A stretch of 64,000 bases of DNA from Cryptosporidium bovis (Eukaryota; Apicomplexa; Conoidasida; Eucoccidiorida; Cryptosporidiidae): positions 124,001-188,000 of the forward strand of contig VHIT02000024.1 of the NCBI GenBank assembly GCA_009768925.2, read 5' to 3'. Both the position numbers and the translations under genes were made by a program. Below, piece after piece: positions 29,642-40,686 of this stretch. How positions within the stretch are numbered: position 1 is the stretch's first letter; each line of letters starts with the position of its first letter. Under the pieces are notes generated by a model that saw only the letters and a program-made list of their open reading frames with translations, was not told the origin of the DNA and searched no databases.

Positions 29642-30399
29642 ATTTTGTTAGTAATTGTGACTCGTACGCATAAAAAAAAGTTGCCGAGATTTCATTAAGG
29701 ATGATAAAATATAGGAATTAGAGTTGTACAGTATAATTAATTTTTAAAGTTCACTTACTCCCTCGTTTTTTTTCCCAGTTTCTTATTCTAAATGTTTGTC
29801 CCACAGTAACCTAACTTTGCATGCGTTTATTAAAGGCGCCAGCGCCGGCTGCCAGTACTTAGATAATATATTTATAAATTTTAATTCGAAAGTAAGAAAG
29901 GAAATAAAAATAGGTTTAATTTCTTTCCATAAATATTTTTAAATTGAATATTTAAGGGGGCAATATATATACATATATTGAGGGATTATTTTATAATTAT
30001 ACAACTTATTATTTTTGGTCTATTTAAGAGTGAGCAATATAATATAAAGATAGTAATAGCATCTCAGCAATACTTTTAATATAAGGAGGAAAAAGTATAA
30101 TCAAATATTTTAAGCTGCTCGTTTTTACATTTATGTTCTTAATAAGCTGAAACAAGCTGTCAAAGTTTATAATTTGTTGATAAAGTAAATATTTATACGC
30201 ATATACTGGTGGGTAATAAAACAAATTATTTACTACCATTTAAATTGTATTCAGGTGAATAAGATATTGAATAAGTGCTGTTATATATAGTAATCTATTA
30301 TTATATAGTCAAGGTTTATTTTTCCTTGTTTTGGTGCTGTAAATTAATTTGTATTTCTTAAATATCACTTAAAGGCAGTAATATTTAAAACATATTACA
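29642..30399. other. Intergenic region upstream of Rpt4
   Basis: AT-rich except for a GC-rich island at 29834-29855 with GGCGCC, GCGCC and GCCGGC close together. No gene or RNA recognised. Confidence 0.6.
29835..29851. promoter_or_regulatory. GGCGCC-containing GC island
   Basis: GGCGCCAGCGCCGGC starts at 29835, following TTTATTAAA, about 560 bases before the Rpt4 ATG. It has two overlapping GGCGCC/GCGCC units and a GCCGGC palindrome. It may belong to the Rpt4 promoter or the NSRP1 3' region. Confidence 0.35.
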
Positions 30400-31569
30400 A
30401 TGAGTGAGGAGCACAAAAATGCACTAGCAACTTATGCTCAAAAAGTAAAAGAGCATGGGGAATTGGAAGCAACACTAAAGAAAAGAAGAATGGAGATAAG
30501 AGAGTTAAGTAAGACCTATGATAAAACTGAAGATGACTTAAAGGCATTACAAAGTGTGGGCCAAATAATAGGTGAGGTACTTAGATATTTAGATGATGAC
30601 AAATATATAGTTAAGGCGTCAACTGGTCCCAGGTATGTTGTTGGATGCAGGTCAAAACTAGATAAAAGTAAACTTACATCTGGAACAAGGGTGGCATTAG
30701 ATGCAACGACACTAACTATTATGAGACGTCTGCCAAGAGAAGTAGATCCAATGGTATATAATATGTTACATGAGGATCCTGGAAGTGTTAGTTATTCTCA
30801 AGTGGGTGGTTTGAATGAACAAATAAGAGAAATAAGAGAAGTGATAGAACTTCCACTAACAAATCCTGAATTATTTAAAAGAGTTGGAATAAAAACTCCA
30901 AAAGGTGTACTTCTTTATGGCCCTCCTGGAACAGGCAAAACATTACTTGCAAGAGCAATGGCTTCTTCCATGAATTGCAATTTTATGAAAGTAGTTGCAT
31001 CTGCTATAGTAGATAAGTACATTGGAGAGAGTGCTAGGGTGATAAGGGAGATGTTTGGTTATGCAAAAGAGCATCAACCATGTGTAATATTTATGGATGA
31101 AATAGATGCAATCGGTGGAAAAAGATTTTCACAGGGTACATCTGCAGATAGAGAAATACAAAGAACATTGATGGAATTATTGAACCAATTAGATGGATTT
31201 GATGAACTTGGAGCCGTTAAGATTATCATGGCAACAAATCGCCCAGATGTCCTTGATCCTGCATTACTTAGGCCAGGTAGACTGGATAGAAAAGTCGAAA
31301 TACCATTGCCAAATGAAACATCTAGAGTTGAAATATTAAAAATACACTCGGCAAAACTCACAAAACAAGGTGAAATAGATTTTGATTCCATTTGTAGACT
31401 CTGTGACGGTTTCAATGGTGCCGATATGAGAAATGTTTGTTCAGAAGCCGGTATGTTTGCTATTAGAGCTGAAAGGGATTATATCATTGAAGAAGACTTT
31501 CTTAAGGCCGTTAGAAAATTGGCTGAAAATAAGAAAATGGAAGGAAAATTAGACTATGAAAAAGTTTGA
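30400..31569 (+). CDS. RPT4: 26S proteasome regulatory ATPase subunit Rpt4
   Basis: This 389-residue AAA ATPase is colinear with human PSMC6/Rpt4 throughout. The N-terminal coiled coil runs at about 10-50, then the OB domain with [17 protein letters not shown] and [15 protein letters not shown]. Walker A is GPPGTGKT (about 174-181), Walker B IFMDEID, then the second region of homology with [19 protein letters not shown]. It ends in KLDYEKV, without an HbYX motif, as expected for Rpt4. It is part of the hexameric base that unfolds and threads substrates into the 20S core. The ATG at 30400 is in an A-rich context and the length matches the family. It is convergent with the next gene, with 195 bases between stops. 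Confidence 0.97.
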   Translation: MSEEHKNALATYAQKVKEHGELEATLKKRRMEIRELSKTYDKTEDDLKALQSVGQIIGEVLRYLDDDKYIVKASTGPRYVVGCRSKLDKSKLTSGTRVALDATTLTIMRRLPREVDPMVYNMLHEDPGSVSYSQVGGLNEQIREIREVIELPLTNPELFKRVGIKTPKGVLLYGPPGTGKTLLARAMASSMNCNFMKVVASAIVDKYIGESARVIREMFGYAKEHQPCVIFMDEIDAIGGKRFSQGTSADREIQRTLMELLNQLDGFDELGAVKIIMATNRPDVLDPALLRPGRLDRKVEIPLPNETSRVEILKIHSAKLTKQGEIDFDSICRLCDGFNGADMRNVCSEAGMFAIRAERDYIIEEDFLKAVRKLAENKKMEGKLDYEKV

Positions 31570-31764
31570 ATAAATTTAACTTGGTGTTGAGAATAAAATA
31601 GATAGATACTAGCAGTATATAAATAAAACTTTATTTTGTTTCTCATTCTAACACATTTTCTTCAGATTTTGATTCTAAATATTAAATCGATATTTATACA
31701 TCCGATTCTTTCTCTTTATTAATAAGAATTTAATAATCAACAAAATAGTGCATTCGTCCGATTT

Positions 31765-32976
31765 TTAGTTGTTGCTGGAGTCGGATCTTACCCTAATTAA
31801 ATATATAAAATTGTGTATAAGGGTTAATATGGACAATATTAATTGTATAATCGTAAAAGCGGAAAGTAGGAAGAAGTTTGGTTTAGTATAACAGGCATTG
31901 TTAAATGCTAATTTGTCTTCTAAAGGAAAAGATGTTAAATTAGGTGATATTAAATCAATATTACAAAATAACTCAAGTAAATGTCTTCCAAACCATATTA
32001 AGGAGCATGACCATGAAAATACGAATACCGAATAGAATTTGACAATAAGTGATACCAATATAAGCATTTTACTACATAAAATAGAGGCAATGTAACCAAG
32101 TATTCCTATAATAATGGCAATAATCCCTGATTGTACTCCAACACCAACAATAGTTACATAGTAATAAGTAACTTGTGAGCTTAAATCTGGATCACTTTTT
32201 GTATTATCTGAGTATTTATAACTGAAACAATATAGTACAATTGATGCAACTAAAGATGCATTCCCGATATAAGATATTGCATAATCTAACATTCCAATTT
32301 TTTTTGAAACTCCGAGATTACCAGAATAGTGCCTTCTAATTATTGGAAATTCGATTAATAAATTGAATATTAAAAACAAGTAATAATAAAGTAATACATT
32401 TGATAATTTATCGCTTGCTTCTAAAACCTCCAGATTGGTTCCTAATTCAGATAGTTTAAATTTGCATTTAACCATTAGTTTTGTCAACGATATTATTGTT
32501 ACTGGTAGTGTTATAAACGTTGATAACCATATTTCAAATTGCTCCACCAATACTTTCGTTTTAGTTACTTTCAACCATTTTATTTTAACTTTACTCTTAT
32601 TGAGAGTATATAAAACAAAGAATGCAAAAACAATCAGTACTCTTAATCCTAACATAAATACAAGGAATATAGTCAAATTATTTGAAATATTAACTGTCTT
32701 CTTAACATCCTCAAATATGTAATTACCACCCAAAAAACTTAAATAATCAATAAATAATAATAGTATGTATATTCCAATAATAAAACACGATAAAAGTAAT
32801 AAATTTTCAAATATTAATAGTATTGTCTCTTTTTTTCTGTTATTGTCATTATGATCGTCTGAAGTCTTATTATGCTTTTTATCTGAACCTACGCTTGTAA
32901 CATCTATTTCCTTCTCTATATTTAAATCAACTATTTCTATTATTTTCAGGTCGTTCAACTCCGTCAGTTCATCCAT
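31765..32976 (-). CDS. Polytopic membrane protein, function unknown
   Basis: The ATG at 32976 gives 403 residues. The first 50 are charged and cytosolic-looking (KKHNKTSDDHNDNNRKKE). They are followed by about eight hydrophobic segments near 52-74, 98-122, 146-166, 188-208, 228-246, 266-288, 292-320 and 370-394. The short tail ends RVRSDSSNN. There is no transporter signature, and the loops have few Cys. One loop (about 247-262) and the Cys-containing loop at about 328-360 may be lumenal. I cannot assign a family. It is convergent with Rpt4 and transcribed in the same direction as alpha-COP. Confidence 0.75.
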   Translation of the reverse strand: MDELTELNDLKIIEIVDLNIEKEIDVTSVGSDKKHNKTSDDHNDNNRKKETILLIFENLLLLSCFIIGIYILLLFIDYLSFLGGNYIFEDVKKTVNISNNLTIFLVFMLGLRVLIVFAFFVLYTLNKSKVKIKWLKVTKTKVLVEQFEIWLSTFITLPVTIISLTKLMVKCKFKLSELGTNLEVLEASDKLSNVLLYYYLFLIFNLLIEFPIIRRHYSGNLGVSKKIGMLDYAISYIGNASLVASIVLYCFSYKYSDNTKSDPDLSSQVTYYYVTIVGVGVQSGIIAIIIGILGYIASILCSKMLILVSLIVKFYSVFVFSWSCSLIWFGRHLLELFCNIDLISPNLTSFPLEDKLAFNNACYTKPNFFLLSAFTIIQLILSILTLIHNFIYLIRVRSDSSNN

Positions 32977-33653
32977 TTTTTTCTTTTCTATAATTATTTT
33001 AGTAAACAAAAATACAAGTGAAAGTAAATATTATACTAATTTATTCTTAAGGACAAAAAGAATATAATAAAATGAACTGCAATTTTACATCTATGTTTTA
33101 TTCATTTAGCTCAAATCCATAATCTTTTGCTATCTATTTTTAATTGCAAACGTACAAGTTATTTTCAATTATCGAAGAATTATAAATAAAAAGTATTAAT
33201 CATTAAAAAAATAAATAAAGTTATCGCTATTTAACTTAAAAACTAAAGTAATAATGGAATTCTATTTAATTAAGTGCCTTGCTCTAATATTTAATTTATA
33301 TTGCTCAAGAATATTGTTACCGCCATAGTACATCATCATCACCATAAACACTAATGTGGACAATTTTTAGAAAAAATGCATGCATGCAAATGGAGAATCA
33401 TTCTAGATAAAGTTATTTAGTAACAATAACACTGCAAAAACAATAATTAGATAGTATTCACTATAAATAAGCATTTATGGTAATCAACCACAAAATTTTA
33501 TATATTATTGCATTACTGTGCACGTAATTATTTTTCTGAATAAAATTTCAATGAAATTAAAATGGAATAAAGACTAGACAATATTGTTTATAAAACTGTT
33601 ACGATCACTGTGTTTGCTGTACAAATTACACCTGTAATCTAGAATGATAATAA
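32977..33653. other. Intergenic region upstream of membrane protein
   Basis: Contains TACCGCC (33318-33324) and TGCATGCATGCA (33377-33388), 340-410 bases before the membrane-protein ATG. No gene seen. Confidence 0.6.
33377..33388. promoter_or_regulatory. TGCATGCATGCA, ApiAP2-type site
   Basis: Two overlapping TGCATGCA octamers. The 11-mer TGCATGCAAAT here is shared with the palindromic site at 16324. TGCATGCA is an established ApiAP2 recognition sequence. Confidence 0.5.
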
Positions 33654-36600
33654 TCATAGAATCCCTATGACCCTCAATCCAACTTCACCGGTATTGCAAT
33701 TAGGACAAAGTTTGCCCGTGAATTCAGAAAGATGACTTGAACCGCAAACTGGACATCTAACAAAATCATGAGTTTTTGGATTAATTTTGGTGAGGGAAGA
33801 TGAGCAGACAACTAAGTTATCTACATCGTAACCAGGTTCAAAGTCAATGTTATATTCGTCAGTGGCCTTCTTATCGCAAGCAGCTAATATCTTTTGTGTT
33901 TTTTCAATGTCGTCGATGTTAGGCATTCCAAGTAATCTTTTTGCAAAGCTTGCAGTGGTAATATAGTTTTGGTACTTCCAGGATATGCTCATTGCCCTTC
34001 TAAGTACAAGTGAAGTGTGTAACGGTTGCAATTTGCAACAGGAAAAATATGAAATAAGTTCAAGATTCCTCTTAATTATCTTATGATCGTCTTGGTTTTG
34101 AGAATTATTTAAAAGCTCAATTCTAGCAAGTTCAAGTCTCATTCCAATACAATATTGATTAATTAATTCTGCTAGTTGTTTAAGTTGGTCGATTTTGAGT
34201 GAGTAAAATGCATAATGCTCTATTACCAAGGGAATGATCAGAATGGTTTTTTGAAATACCTCCAATGCACACTTGAATTTGCCGGAGGTAACATACTTCT
34301 GTCCGGTTTTAACAAGTTCAATTATACTGTTTTCATTAAGAACAGTCATTGAAGACAAGTGTGTGGACGAATTTAAGTTGTCTATGTCGAATAATTTATA
34401 GTTTTCTGATAATAGCGGAGCATTCAAAACAGGCCCATCTGTGAAACTCGGCAAGGTGTATGTTGAGCTAAGTGATATCATCTTGAATATTTCCTTATAA
34501 GGTAAGCAGTTTTTAGCACCCATTTTTTTAGATAGTATTGTCAGAGCATCTTCATATCTTCCAGAAACGATTAAATTAATAATTGAGTATCTTGATGAAG
34601 TAATAGATAAATTTTCTGGTGACATTAATATACGTTCTCTATAGCTTGGTCCAACTTGTATAGTTTTACTAACTTTTTTATTTGAATTATTATCGTTATT
34701 TAAGTCAAATGCAAAACCAGCTATATTGTTTATGTTATATTCTGAATTATTATTATCATCATTTTCATCCAAACTAATTATATCATTTGGAATATCTATA
34801 TTATCGATATCATCCCACTCAGGTTGTAAATTAGAGGAGCTAATTGCCCCAGCAACGGCACCACCAGATATTGAATTATCGTTTAAATTGTTTGAATAAT
34901 GCATAGTTGCACCAATTGAGGAATAATCATTTTCATTAACATTATAATTTGAGGAATCATCATGAACAGATATGGTTGGCCAATTTAATCCCTCGTTTGT
35001 CAATTTCTTTGCAGTAATGATGGGAATGCAAGATGGTATCATACGAGAAGAATTGGCATTAGTATTCTTTAAAAGATTTAAAAATTCAAATACATCAGTA
35101 CCATCAACACTATACATTTCGGAATATTGAGACAATAACTCCTCTTTAATATCATTATAACCATATGTATGTGCAACAGATATAGCTAGTGGTAGTTGTC
35201 CAAATTTTTTGAGAATATTAATTCTTTCTGGAATATCATTTAATAAAAGAGCAATATGATATTTTCTTGTCCAGTTCTTTTGTTTTTCAGATATTTTCGC
35301 GATTTTCTCCATATATTCTCTCTGGCCAATAACATAATATAAAAGAATAAGTTTGTCAAATTCTTTTGTTACTTGAAGACATTTTTCTGCAACATTAACA
35401 AAACCGTGAGAAATAGCACTTCTACCAAGACATTCCCACATAACCTGCAATGTCTTTGAATTGAGTTTCGGAAGAATTGTTTTATGATTACAATTAGTGT
35501 TAACACCACCATTAAATTCGTTATTTTCTTTCCCAGATTCAATATTATGTAAATCTTTAATTATATTATAAGCCTGAATTATTTCACCGAACTGAACAGC
35601 ATAGTAAAATTTAAGTATTGGATTCTCAACAAGTTGTATAGCTATTTCAGGATATCCATTTTGGGTCAGATAATTTAGAGTGGAAAGTCCTCTAAGATTA
35701 CCATCTTTTGTATATCTAAGTACTTTAGTATTTTCCTGATTAATGATTGAGAGTTTAAATAACGCTTCATTTAGATTCAAATTCTCAATTATTTGAATGT
35801 TTCCGTAGCGATTTAATGTAATAAGTTCTCTCCTTGAATCTTCATAATGTTGAATATAAGTAGTATCCGGCACTGTTTGTATAATTCCATGTTCATTTAT
35901 ATTCGGTATAGCATATTTAATATGACCTTGTGTTGAATAAATGTATATTGGAAGAGTTTCATGCCATATTCCAGATTTAATAGTTAAATTTTCGGTATAT
36001 GTAGCCAGTATTTGAAGTTTGTTGTTTGTAAAAATCATATTATATTTGCATATAATGGCAATAACTGATTTATCATGACTCCATTGTATTGTTCTCACTC
36101 CAGTAGTTGAATAATTGTTATCATTATAATTTACATTGTTAAATGTTAGACATTGTTGGATATTACTGCCATATTTATTGTTTATAACAGCAACCTGGTG
36201 ATTTTGGAGATTAGATACAATCAATTCAGAAACAACTTCTTTTTGAGAAACGTCATATAAATATAGAAAATCATCAGATTGAATAATAATTTGCTGCTGA
36301 TTGCCACCCATAAATAGCCTCTGAGCAACCCAAGGAAGCTCCCATCTTTTCATCAAATCACCGTCCAATGAAATGATTGAAATTGTTTGTCCGCCGTTTT
36401 CAAGAGCAGCTAATCTATTTCTAGACAAAAATATAACTGAATTTACGCCTGGAATTCCGTTTTTGCATTTAGAGGCAGCATTATTGTTGGAGTTATTGCA
36501 ACCACTACCAGATGTATTGCTTATAAGTTGCGAAAGAGAATTTATTGTAATAATGTCATAGGTAAAATTTGAAGAGTTACTATTGTTGCCATTACTACCT

Positions 36601-37856
36601 GTTCCATTGTTACCAACAACAACACCATTGCTACCACCATTATTTCCATTGAGAATATCGCGTTTATAATAAACAATAAAACAAAGTTCGTTAGGACTGT
36701 GAGGATTTATAAATATGTGACTTGGAGACATTACATTAGCGGATATATTATTACTTTTCATAGGTAAAACAGAATGAGTATTTTTGCTTTTAACATCATA
36801 CAAGTAAAGAAAACGATCATTAATGTACCATAATTGATTCATAGATGTACTAAAATCAGAAGGAAGTCTTTCTTGTTCCAACTTAAATATAATAATTCCG
36901 GAATCATGACCTGCTGAGAATAAACCATTTGAAGGATGATTAACTATAGTCCAAAATCTGTCTGAATCTCTCCTGTGTGTGTGAATGCAAGTTCTTTTTG
37001 TCAAGTCCCAAACTCGAATGGTTCTATCTTCGCTATCTGATAACAACCAATCCTTATTTGTGTGAAATATAACACAGGAAACGTTGTTAAAATGTCCTCT
37101 TAATGTATCTATTTCCCAAGCTTTTATGTCATTATAACGCCAAAGTTTAATTGTTCTATCATCAGATGCGGATGCTAAGAGAGATAGAGTTGGATGAAAA
37201 GATACCCAATTTACACCTCTTTCATGGCCTTCCAATACAAATTTACATAATACATCATTTGCACCAAACATATCAACATGTGCAGGCATTGTATGAGAAA
37301 CAGGTATCATTGAACCAGATACATTTAATGCATGACCTTTTACCGTTTTTTCCCTCAGACCTGTAAAATCCCATATTCTTACTGTTTGATCCATACTTGC
37401 GGATGCTAATAAATCTTGGTGTGGATGAAACTTTGAACACATTACATAATGATTATGTCCCGTTATAACTGCTATACACGTTCTGCTTTGCCAATTCCAA
37501 AGTCTCATTGTTTGATCGTCTGAACTTGATAATATCCAAGGATATTCTTTGTGAAATTCTACCGTTCTAATGTAATCTAAATGCCCCAATAGCGTGAACA
37601 AGCACTTTCTTTCTTTATAGTTCCAAACCTTAACTCTGTAGTCGTCGCCACCAGATACAAATATAGGCTGACTTTCATGAAAATCTATTCCTCTAACAGG
37701 GCCCTCGTGCTCTTCAAATGTGTCCAATAAACTACCTATTCTGTAGTCCCAAAACTGTATAACACCATTGTGTAAACTAACAAGTATCCATGGTAACTTT
37801 GGATGAAAGGATAAACCTTTAGCACGAGTACTTTTGCTCTCACACTTAATTATCAT
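33654..37856 (-). CDS. COPA: Coatomer subunit alpha (alpha-COP)
   Basis: This 1400-residue COPI subunit has about seven N-terminal WD repeats (residues 1-320; SKSTRAKGLSFHPKLPWIL, repeated GH...W/D patterns) that recognise KKxx-type retrieval signals. A second propeller (about 340-700) carries a Gly/Asn-rich insert at about 400-460. Then come the alpha-solenoid (LRYTKDGNLRGLSTLNYLTQ, QNGYPEIAIQLV) and the COPI alpha C-terminal domain, about 1000-1400. The tail has CPVCGSS...CPNC, a CxxC-CxxC zinc-ribbon-like end seen in many non-animal alpha-COPs, followed by GLRVIGIL. It acts in Golgi-to-ER and intra-Golgi transport. Length is slightly above the family norm (about 1220) because of Asn-rich inserts. 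Confidence 0.97.
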   Translation of the reverse strand: MIIKCESKSTRAKGLSFHPKLPWILVSLHNGVIQFWDYRIGSLLDTFEEHEGPVRGIDFHESQPIFVSGGDDYRVKVWNYKERKCLFTLLGHLDYIRTVEFHKEYPWILSSSDDQTMRLWNWQSRTCIAVITGHNHYVMCSKFHPHQDLLASASMDQTVRIWDFTGLREKTVKGHALNVSGSMIPVSHTMPAHVDMFGANDVLCKFVLEGHERGVNWVSFHPTLSLLASASDDRTIKLWRYNDIKAWEIDTLRGHFNNVSCVIFHTNKDWLLSDSEDRTIRVWDLTKRTCIHTHRRDSDRFWTIVNHPSNGLFSAGHDSGIIIFKLEQERLPSDFSTSMNQLWYINDRFLYLYDVKSKNTHSVLPMKSNNISANVMSPSHIFINPHSPNELCFIVYYKRDILNGNNGGSNGVVVGNNGTGSNGNNSNSSNFTYDIITINSLSQLISNTSGSGCNNSNNNAASKCKNGIPGVNSVIFLSRNRLAALENGGQTISIISLDGDLMKRWELPWVAQRLFMGGNQQQIIIQSDDFLYLYDVSQKEVVSELIVSNLQNHQVAVINNKYGSNIQQCLTFNNVNYNDNNYSTTGVRTIQWSHDKSVIAIICKYNMIFTNNKLQILATYTENLTIKSGIWHETLPIYIYSTQGHIKYAIPNINEHGIIQTVPDTTYIQHYEDSRRELITLNRYGNIQIIENLNLNEALFKLSIINQENTKVLRYTKDGNLRGLSTLNYLTQNGYPEIAIQLVENPILKFYYAVQFGEIIQAYNIIKDLHNIESGKENNEFNGGVNTNCNHKTILPKLNSKTLQVMWECLGRSAISHGFVNVAEKCLQVTKEFDKLILLYYVIGQREYMEKIAKISEKQKNWTRKYHIALLLNDIPERINILKKFGQLPLAISVAHTYGYNDIKEELLSQYSEMYSVDGTDVFEFLNLLKNTNANSSRMIPSCIPIITAKKLTNEGLNWPTISVHDDSSNYNVNENDYSSIGATMHYSNNLNDNSISGGAVAGAISSSNLQPEWDDIDNIDIPNDIISLDENDDNNNSEYNINNIAGFAFDLNNDNNSNKKVSKTIQVGPSYRERILMSPENLSITSSRYSIINLIVSGRYEDALTILSKKMGAKNCLPYKEIFKMISLSSTYTLPSFTDGPVLNAPLLSENYKLFDIDNLNSSTHLSSMTVLNENSIIELVKTGQKYVTSGKFKCALEVFQKTILIIPLVIEHYAFYSLKIDQLKQLAELINQYCIGMRLELARIELLNNSQNQDDHKIIKRNLELISYFSCCKLQPLHTSLVLRRAMSISWKYQNYITTASFAKRLLGMPNIDDIEKTQKILAACDKKATDEYNIDFEPGYDVDNLVVCSSSLTKINPKTHDFVRCPVCGSSHLSEFTGKLCPNCNTGEVGLRVIGIL

Positions 37857-38622
37857 TTTTAAATATTTATTTCTGTTTTTCTTTTATTCTAATCTATCCT
37901 ATTCTCTATTCATCCATTTACTATTTATTGAGTAGATATATCTTGTTAATTTTAATAATACTTGTGTATTTTATTATTAAAATCTAAACTAATTAACTAG
38001 ATGTGAAAGTAATAATAGTATTGTATCTGTTTTTAATCTTCTATAAATTTGTTCTTATCTTTTTTTTTGTGAATTTCTTTATTATTTTATTACTATGTAA
38101 CATCATGAGGGGTATAAAGACAAATAGCGCTTTGTAGCGCCAATTACTAAGATTGGCCTTAACTTTGGAAGAGTATTATTGTATACAATAATGAAAACAG
38201 TGAATTCTTGCGTTAACTACTATTAATTACGATATTTCTAAGATAAAATTGTTCTATTTCAAACTGTTATTTGTGTTTTCAGCTACTTATAGCTGTAATT
38301 TACATACACTTCGGTAATTTTATGTCGTTTCTCCTCAACGTAATTTAGTTTCCATTATATAGATGTTAGTACTAATTTCATGACTAGTGTTACTTAAAAA
38401 CAAGACTTTGATGTGAATGGAAATCGAAAACAAGATTATGATTAATGTATGTAAAGGTGTGGCACGATCACGGTATTCAATAATAAAAAGAGGGCACAAG
38501 AAATATTCTTCAATAAATAAACAATTTCGACGAATTAATTATGTTTAAATAAGTTCGGTTTATTAAAATAATCATCTATATTATTTTTCTAAATACTGTC
38601 CTTTATTTAATTACACATACAG

Positions 38623-38630
38623 TACCGGTA
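38623..38630. promoter_or_regulatory. TACCGGTA palindrome
   Basis: An 8-bp perfect palindrome, 21 bases before the E2F-like site in the POLA2 promoter. It recurs twice at 43700 and 43724. Confidence 0.35.
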
Positions 38631-38650
38631 TAAAGTATGTTTTGGAATAG

Positions 38651-38659
38651 GCGGGAAAG
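38651..38659 (+). promoter_or_regulatory. E2F consensus GGCGGGAAA upstream of POLA2
   Basis: GGCGGGAAA is a textbook E2F/DP half-site, 230 bases before the POLA2 ATG. E2F/DP factors are retained in Cryptosporidium, and DNA polymerase alpha-primase genes are classic E2F targets. Binding here is inferred. Confidence 0.55.
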
Positions 38660-38889
38660 TGAATTATATAACATAAAATGTAATTTATAAAAATAAGATG
38701 GCAATAAATAAATAATAATAAAGTAGAAACAAAGGGTGTGTTAAACAAGCATTCAGAATTCAAAGGAACTCATTAGTAATTAAGGTGCTTCACGCTATTT
38801 TTGGTAATTGAATGTAAGTGGATGATTGTAATATATATAATTTGTAACTCACACATGACAAACGAGTAAATTTCAAAAAGGTGAACAAA

Positions 38890-40686
38890 ATGAATTCAAC
38901 TCAAGATGGTGATGTGATAATAGAAAAAATAAAATCACTTTTAGGTAATGATTACGAGGATTACAAAGATAGTTTCATAGCAATACACAAAATAGACCCA
39001 TTGATTAATCCACACAAATTTTTATCTCACGTGGAAAAATACATTGGCAATACAAAATCAAAATTCAATGGGAAATCAATAGGGGGAATTCAACATAATT
39101 TAAACAATATTAACAGTAAGACTGACTCTAAGGATAATAATATTAATAACAATAATGTTAATATAGATAACTATAGCATCGGTAGTTATACAATACTAAA
39201 TGATGAAAATGATATTTTTCTACCGAATAATTTTAAATTGGCCAATTTAAAATCAATTTACAATGAAAACAAAATGCGTAGAAAAGGTTGTATTACTGAT
39301 AAAAGTATTACAAGACACAAGATAGTAAAATCAATAAGTAGCAAAGAAGATGCTCTTTGGTTAGACTCTGATCTGGATTCATATTCCAGTGAAGTAGATA
39401 ACAGAATACAATATTTGATCGATGAAATAATAAATAATTTTTCAGAAAGATGGGTTGATGAAGATGGAAATAAGTATCCAATTACTCCAGTTGGTGAAAT
39501 AAGGAAACAATTAATTGTTAATTTAGGAGCAATAGGCTGTGACAATGAGGGTAACATGAATAATGAAAGTGTTCTTTTATTGGGAACAAAATGTTCAAGT
39601 GCAGGAAACTATACACAATTAAAATTAGACAATGTGAGTAGTGATATTGCATTATTTCCTGGACAGGTTGTAGCAGTATTGGGAAATACGAGGATGGATA
39701 AATTTAATCAAACTTGTTTATATGCAAAAGAAATAATTGGTGGTCTTCCGCCAAAAATCCCGAGTACAAGTTTAAAAGAATTCAAGGAAATAAGGAATAA
39801 TTACTCAAAAAGTAGTAGTAACGAATATAATCCCGTACAAATTATGATATTTTCAGGCCCTTATACAGTAGACAACAAAATATTAAATTTTAAGTATTTA
39901 GATAAGATATTAGAACATGCAAACTCTGAGAAACCACACATATTGTTGTTGTTGGGGCCCTTTTTAGACTCCAGAAACGAATCAATAATCAAAGGAGATA
40001 TATACGATTTTGAAAATAATAATTTTTTAACATTTGAGGAAATATACAATAAAATAATATTCAATAAAATAGACAACTTCGCCAAAAAAAATGAAAAAGT
40101 GAGAATTTATATAGTACCTTCAGAATATGATATAAATCATCATTTTCCGTTACCACAACCTGGTTTAAATGAGACAATATATAACAATAATTTAAGTGAA
40201 AATATTTATTTTTTGTCTAATCCATGTGAAATACATGTGAATGACTTTAAAATAATGGTTACTTCTTCGGATATAGTTACACCAATAACTAATTCAATAA
40301 TAACAAAGATAAATAACAAAAACGAGATACCTATCGAAGTAACACTAAGCCAATTTTTATATCAAAGAACTCTCTATCCTTGTTATCCAGTCCAACATCC
40401 AATAAATCCGAAATTATGGAAAAGACTAATATTAAATGAAGAACTACCTCATATATTTATTTCAAATTATTCAAATAATGGACCATTTATAAAACCTGTA
40501 ATTGGTAGAGTATTTATCAATCCAACAGGCAATAAGCAATATTCTGGTGTTTCGCTCTTTCTTCATCCCCCGGATGAATCACAAGTAGCCGAGGCATCTA
40601 GTAATTCCCAAAACGATTCAGATAATGTTCCTCTTATTATTGAAGAGCGCATTTGTGCTGATGAAATTGAGATAACAAATAATTAA
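38890..40686 (+). CDS. POLA2: DNA polymerase alpha subunit B (POLA2)
   Basis: ATG at 38890 gives 598 residues. A short N-terminal helical region and an Asn-rich linker precede the OB fold (about 170-290; FPGQVVAVLGNTR). Next is the inactive calcineurin-like phosphoesterase domain with IMIFSGPYTVDNKIL, ILLLLGPFLDSRN, IYIVPSEYDINHHFPLPQP, FLSNPCEIHVNDF and LYPCYPVQHP. This block order is diagnostic for the B subunit. It tethers the catalytic subunit and primase in the replication-initiating complex. The upstream E2F-like site fits S-phase regulation. It is tail to tail with TFIIB, with only 40 bases between the stops. Confidence 0.93.
   Translation: MNSTQDGDVIIEKIKSLLGNDYEDYKDSFIAIHKIDPLINPHKFLSHVEKYIGNTKSKFNGKSIGGIQHNLNNINSKTDSKDNNINNNNVNIDNYSIGSYTILNDENDIFLPNNFKLANLKSIYNENKMRRKGCITDKSITRHKIVKSISSKEDALWLDSDLDSYSSEVDNRIQYLIDEIINNFSERWVDEDGNKYPITPVGEIRKQLIVNLGAIGCDNEGNMNNESVLLLGTKCSSAGNYTQLKLDNVSSDIALFPGQVVAVLGNTRMDKFNQTCLYAKEIIGGLPPKIPSTSLKEFKEIRNNYSKSSSNEYNPVQIMIFSGPYTVDNKILNFKYLDKILEHANSEKPHILLLLGPFLDSRNESIIKGDIYDFENNNFLTFEEIYNKIIFNKIDNFAKKNEKVRIYIVPSEYDINHHFPLPQPGLNETIYNNNLSENIYFLSNPCEIHVNDFKIMVTSSDIVTPITNSIITKINNKNEIPIEVTLSQFLYQRTLYPCYPVQHPINPKLWKRLILNEELPHIFISNYSNNGPFIKPVIGRVFINPTGNKQYSGVSLFLHPPDESQVAEASSNSQNDSDNVPLIIEERICADEIEITNN

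Larger units (their letters stand above)
37857..38889. other. Divergent intergenic region, alpha-COP / POLA2
   Basis: About 1 kb with TAGCGC/TAGCGCC (38125-38141), TACCGGTA (38623-38630) and an exact GGCGGGAAA (38651-38659). A four-codon uORF (38855-38869) lies 20 bases before the POLA2 ATG. No RNA gene seen. Confidence 0.65.

Noticed and set aside
30024..30239. 71-residue open frame before Rpt4, minus strand
   Set aside because: No recognisable motif; typical of AT-rich spacer.
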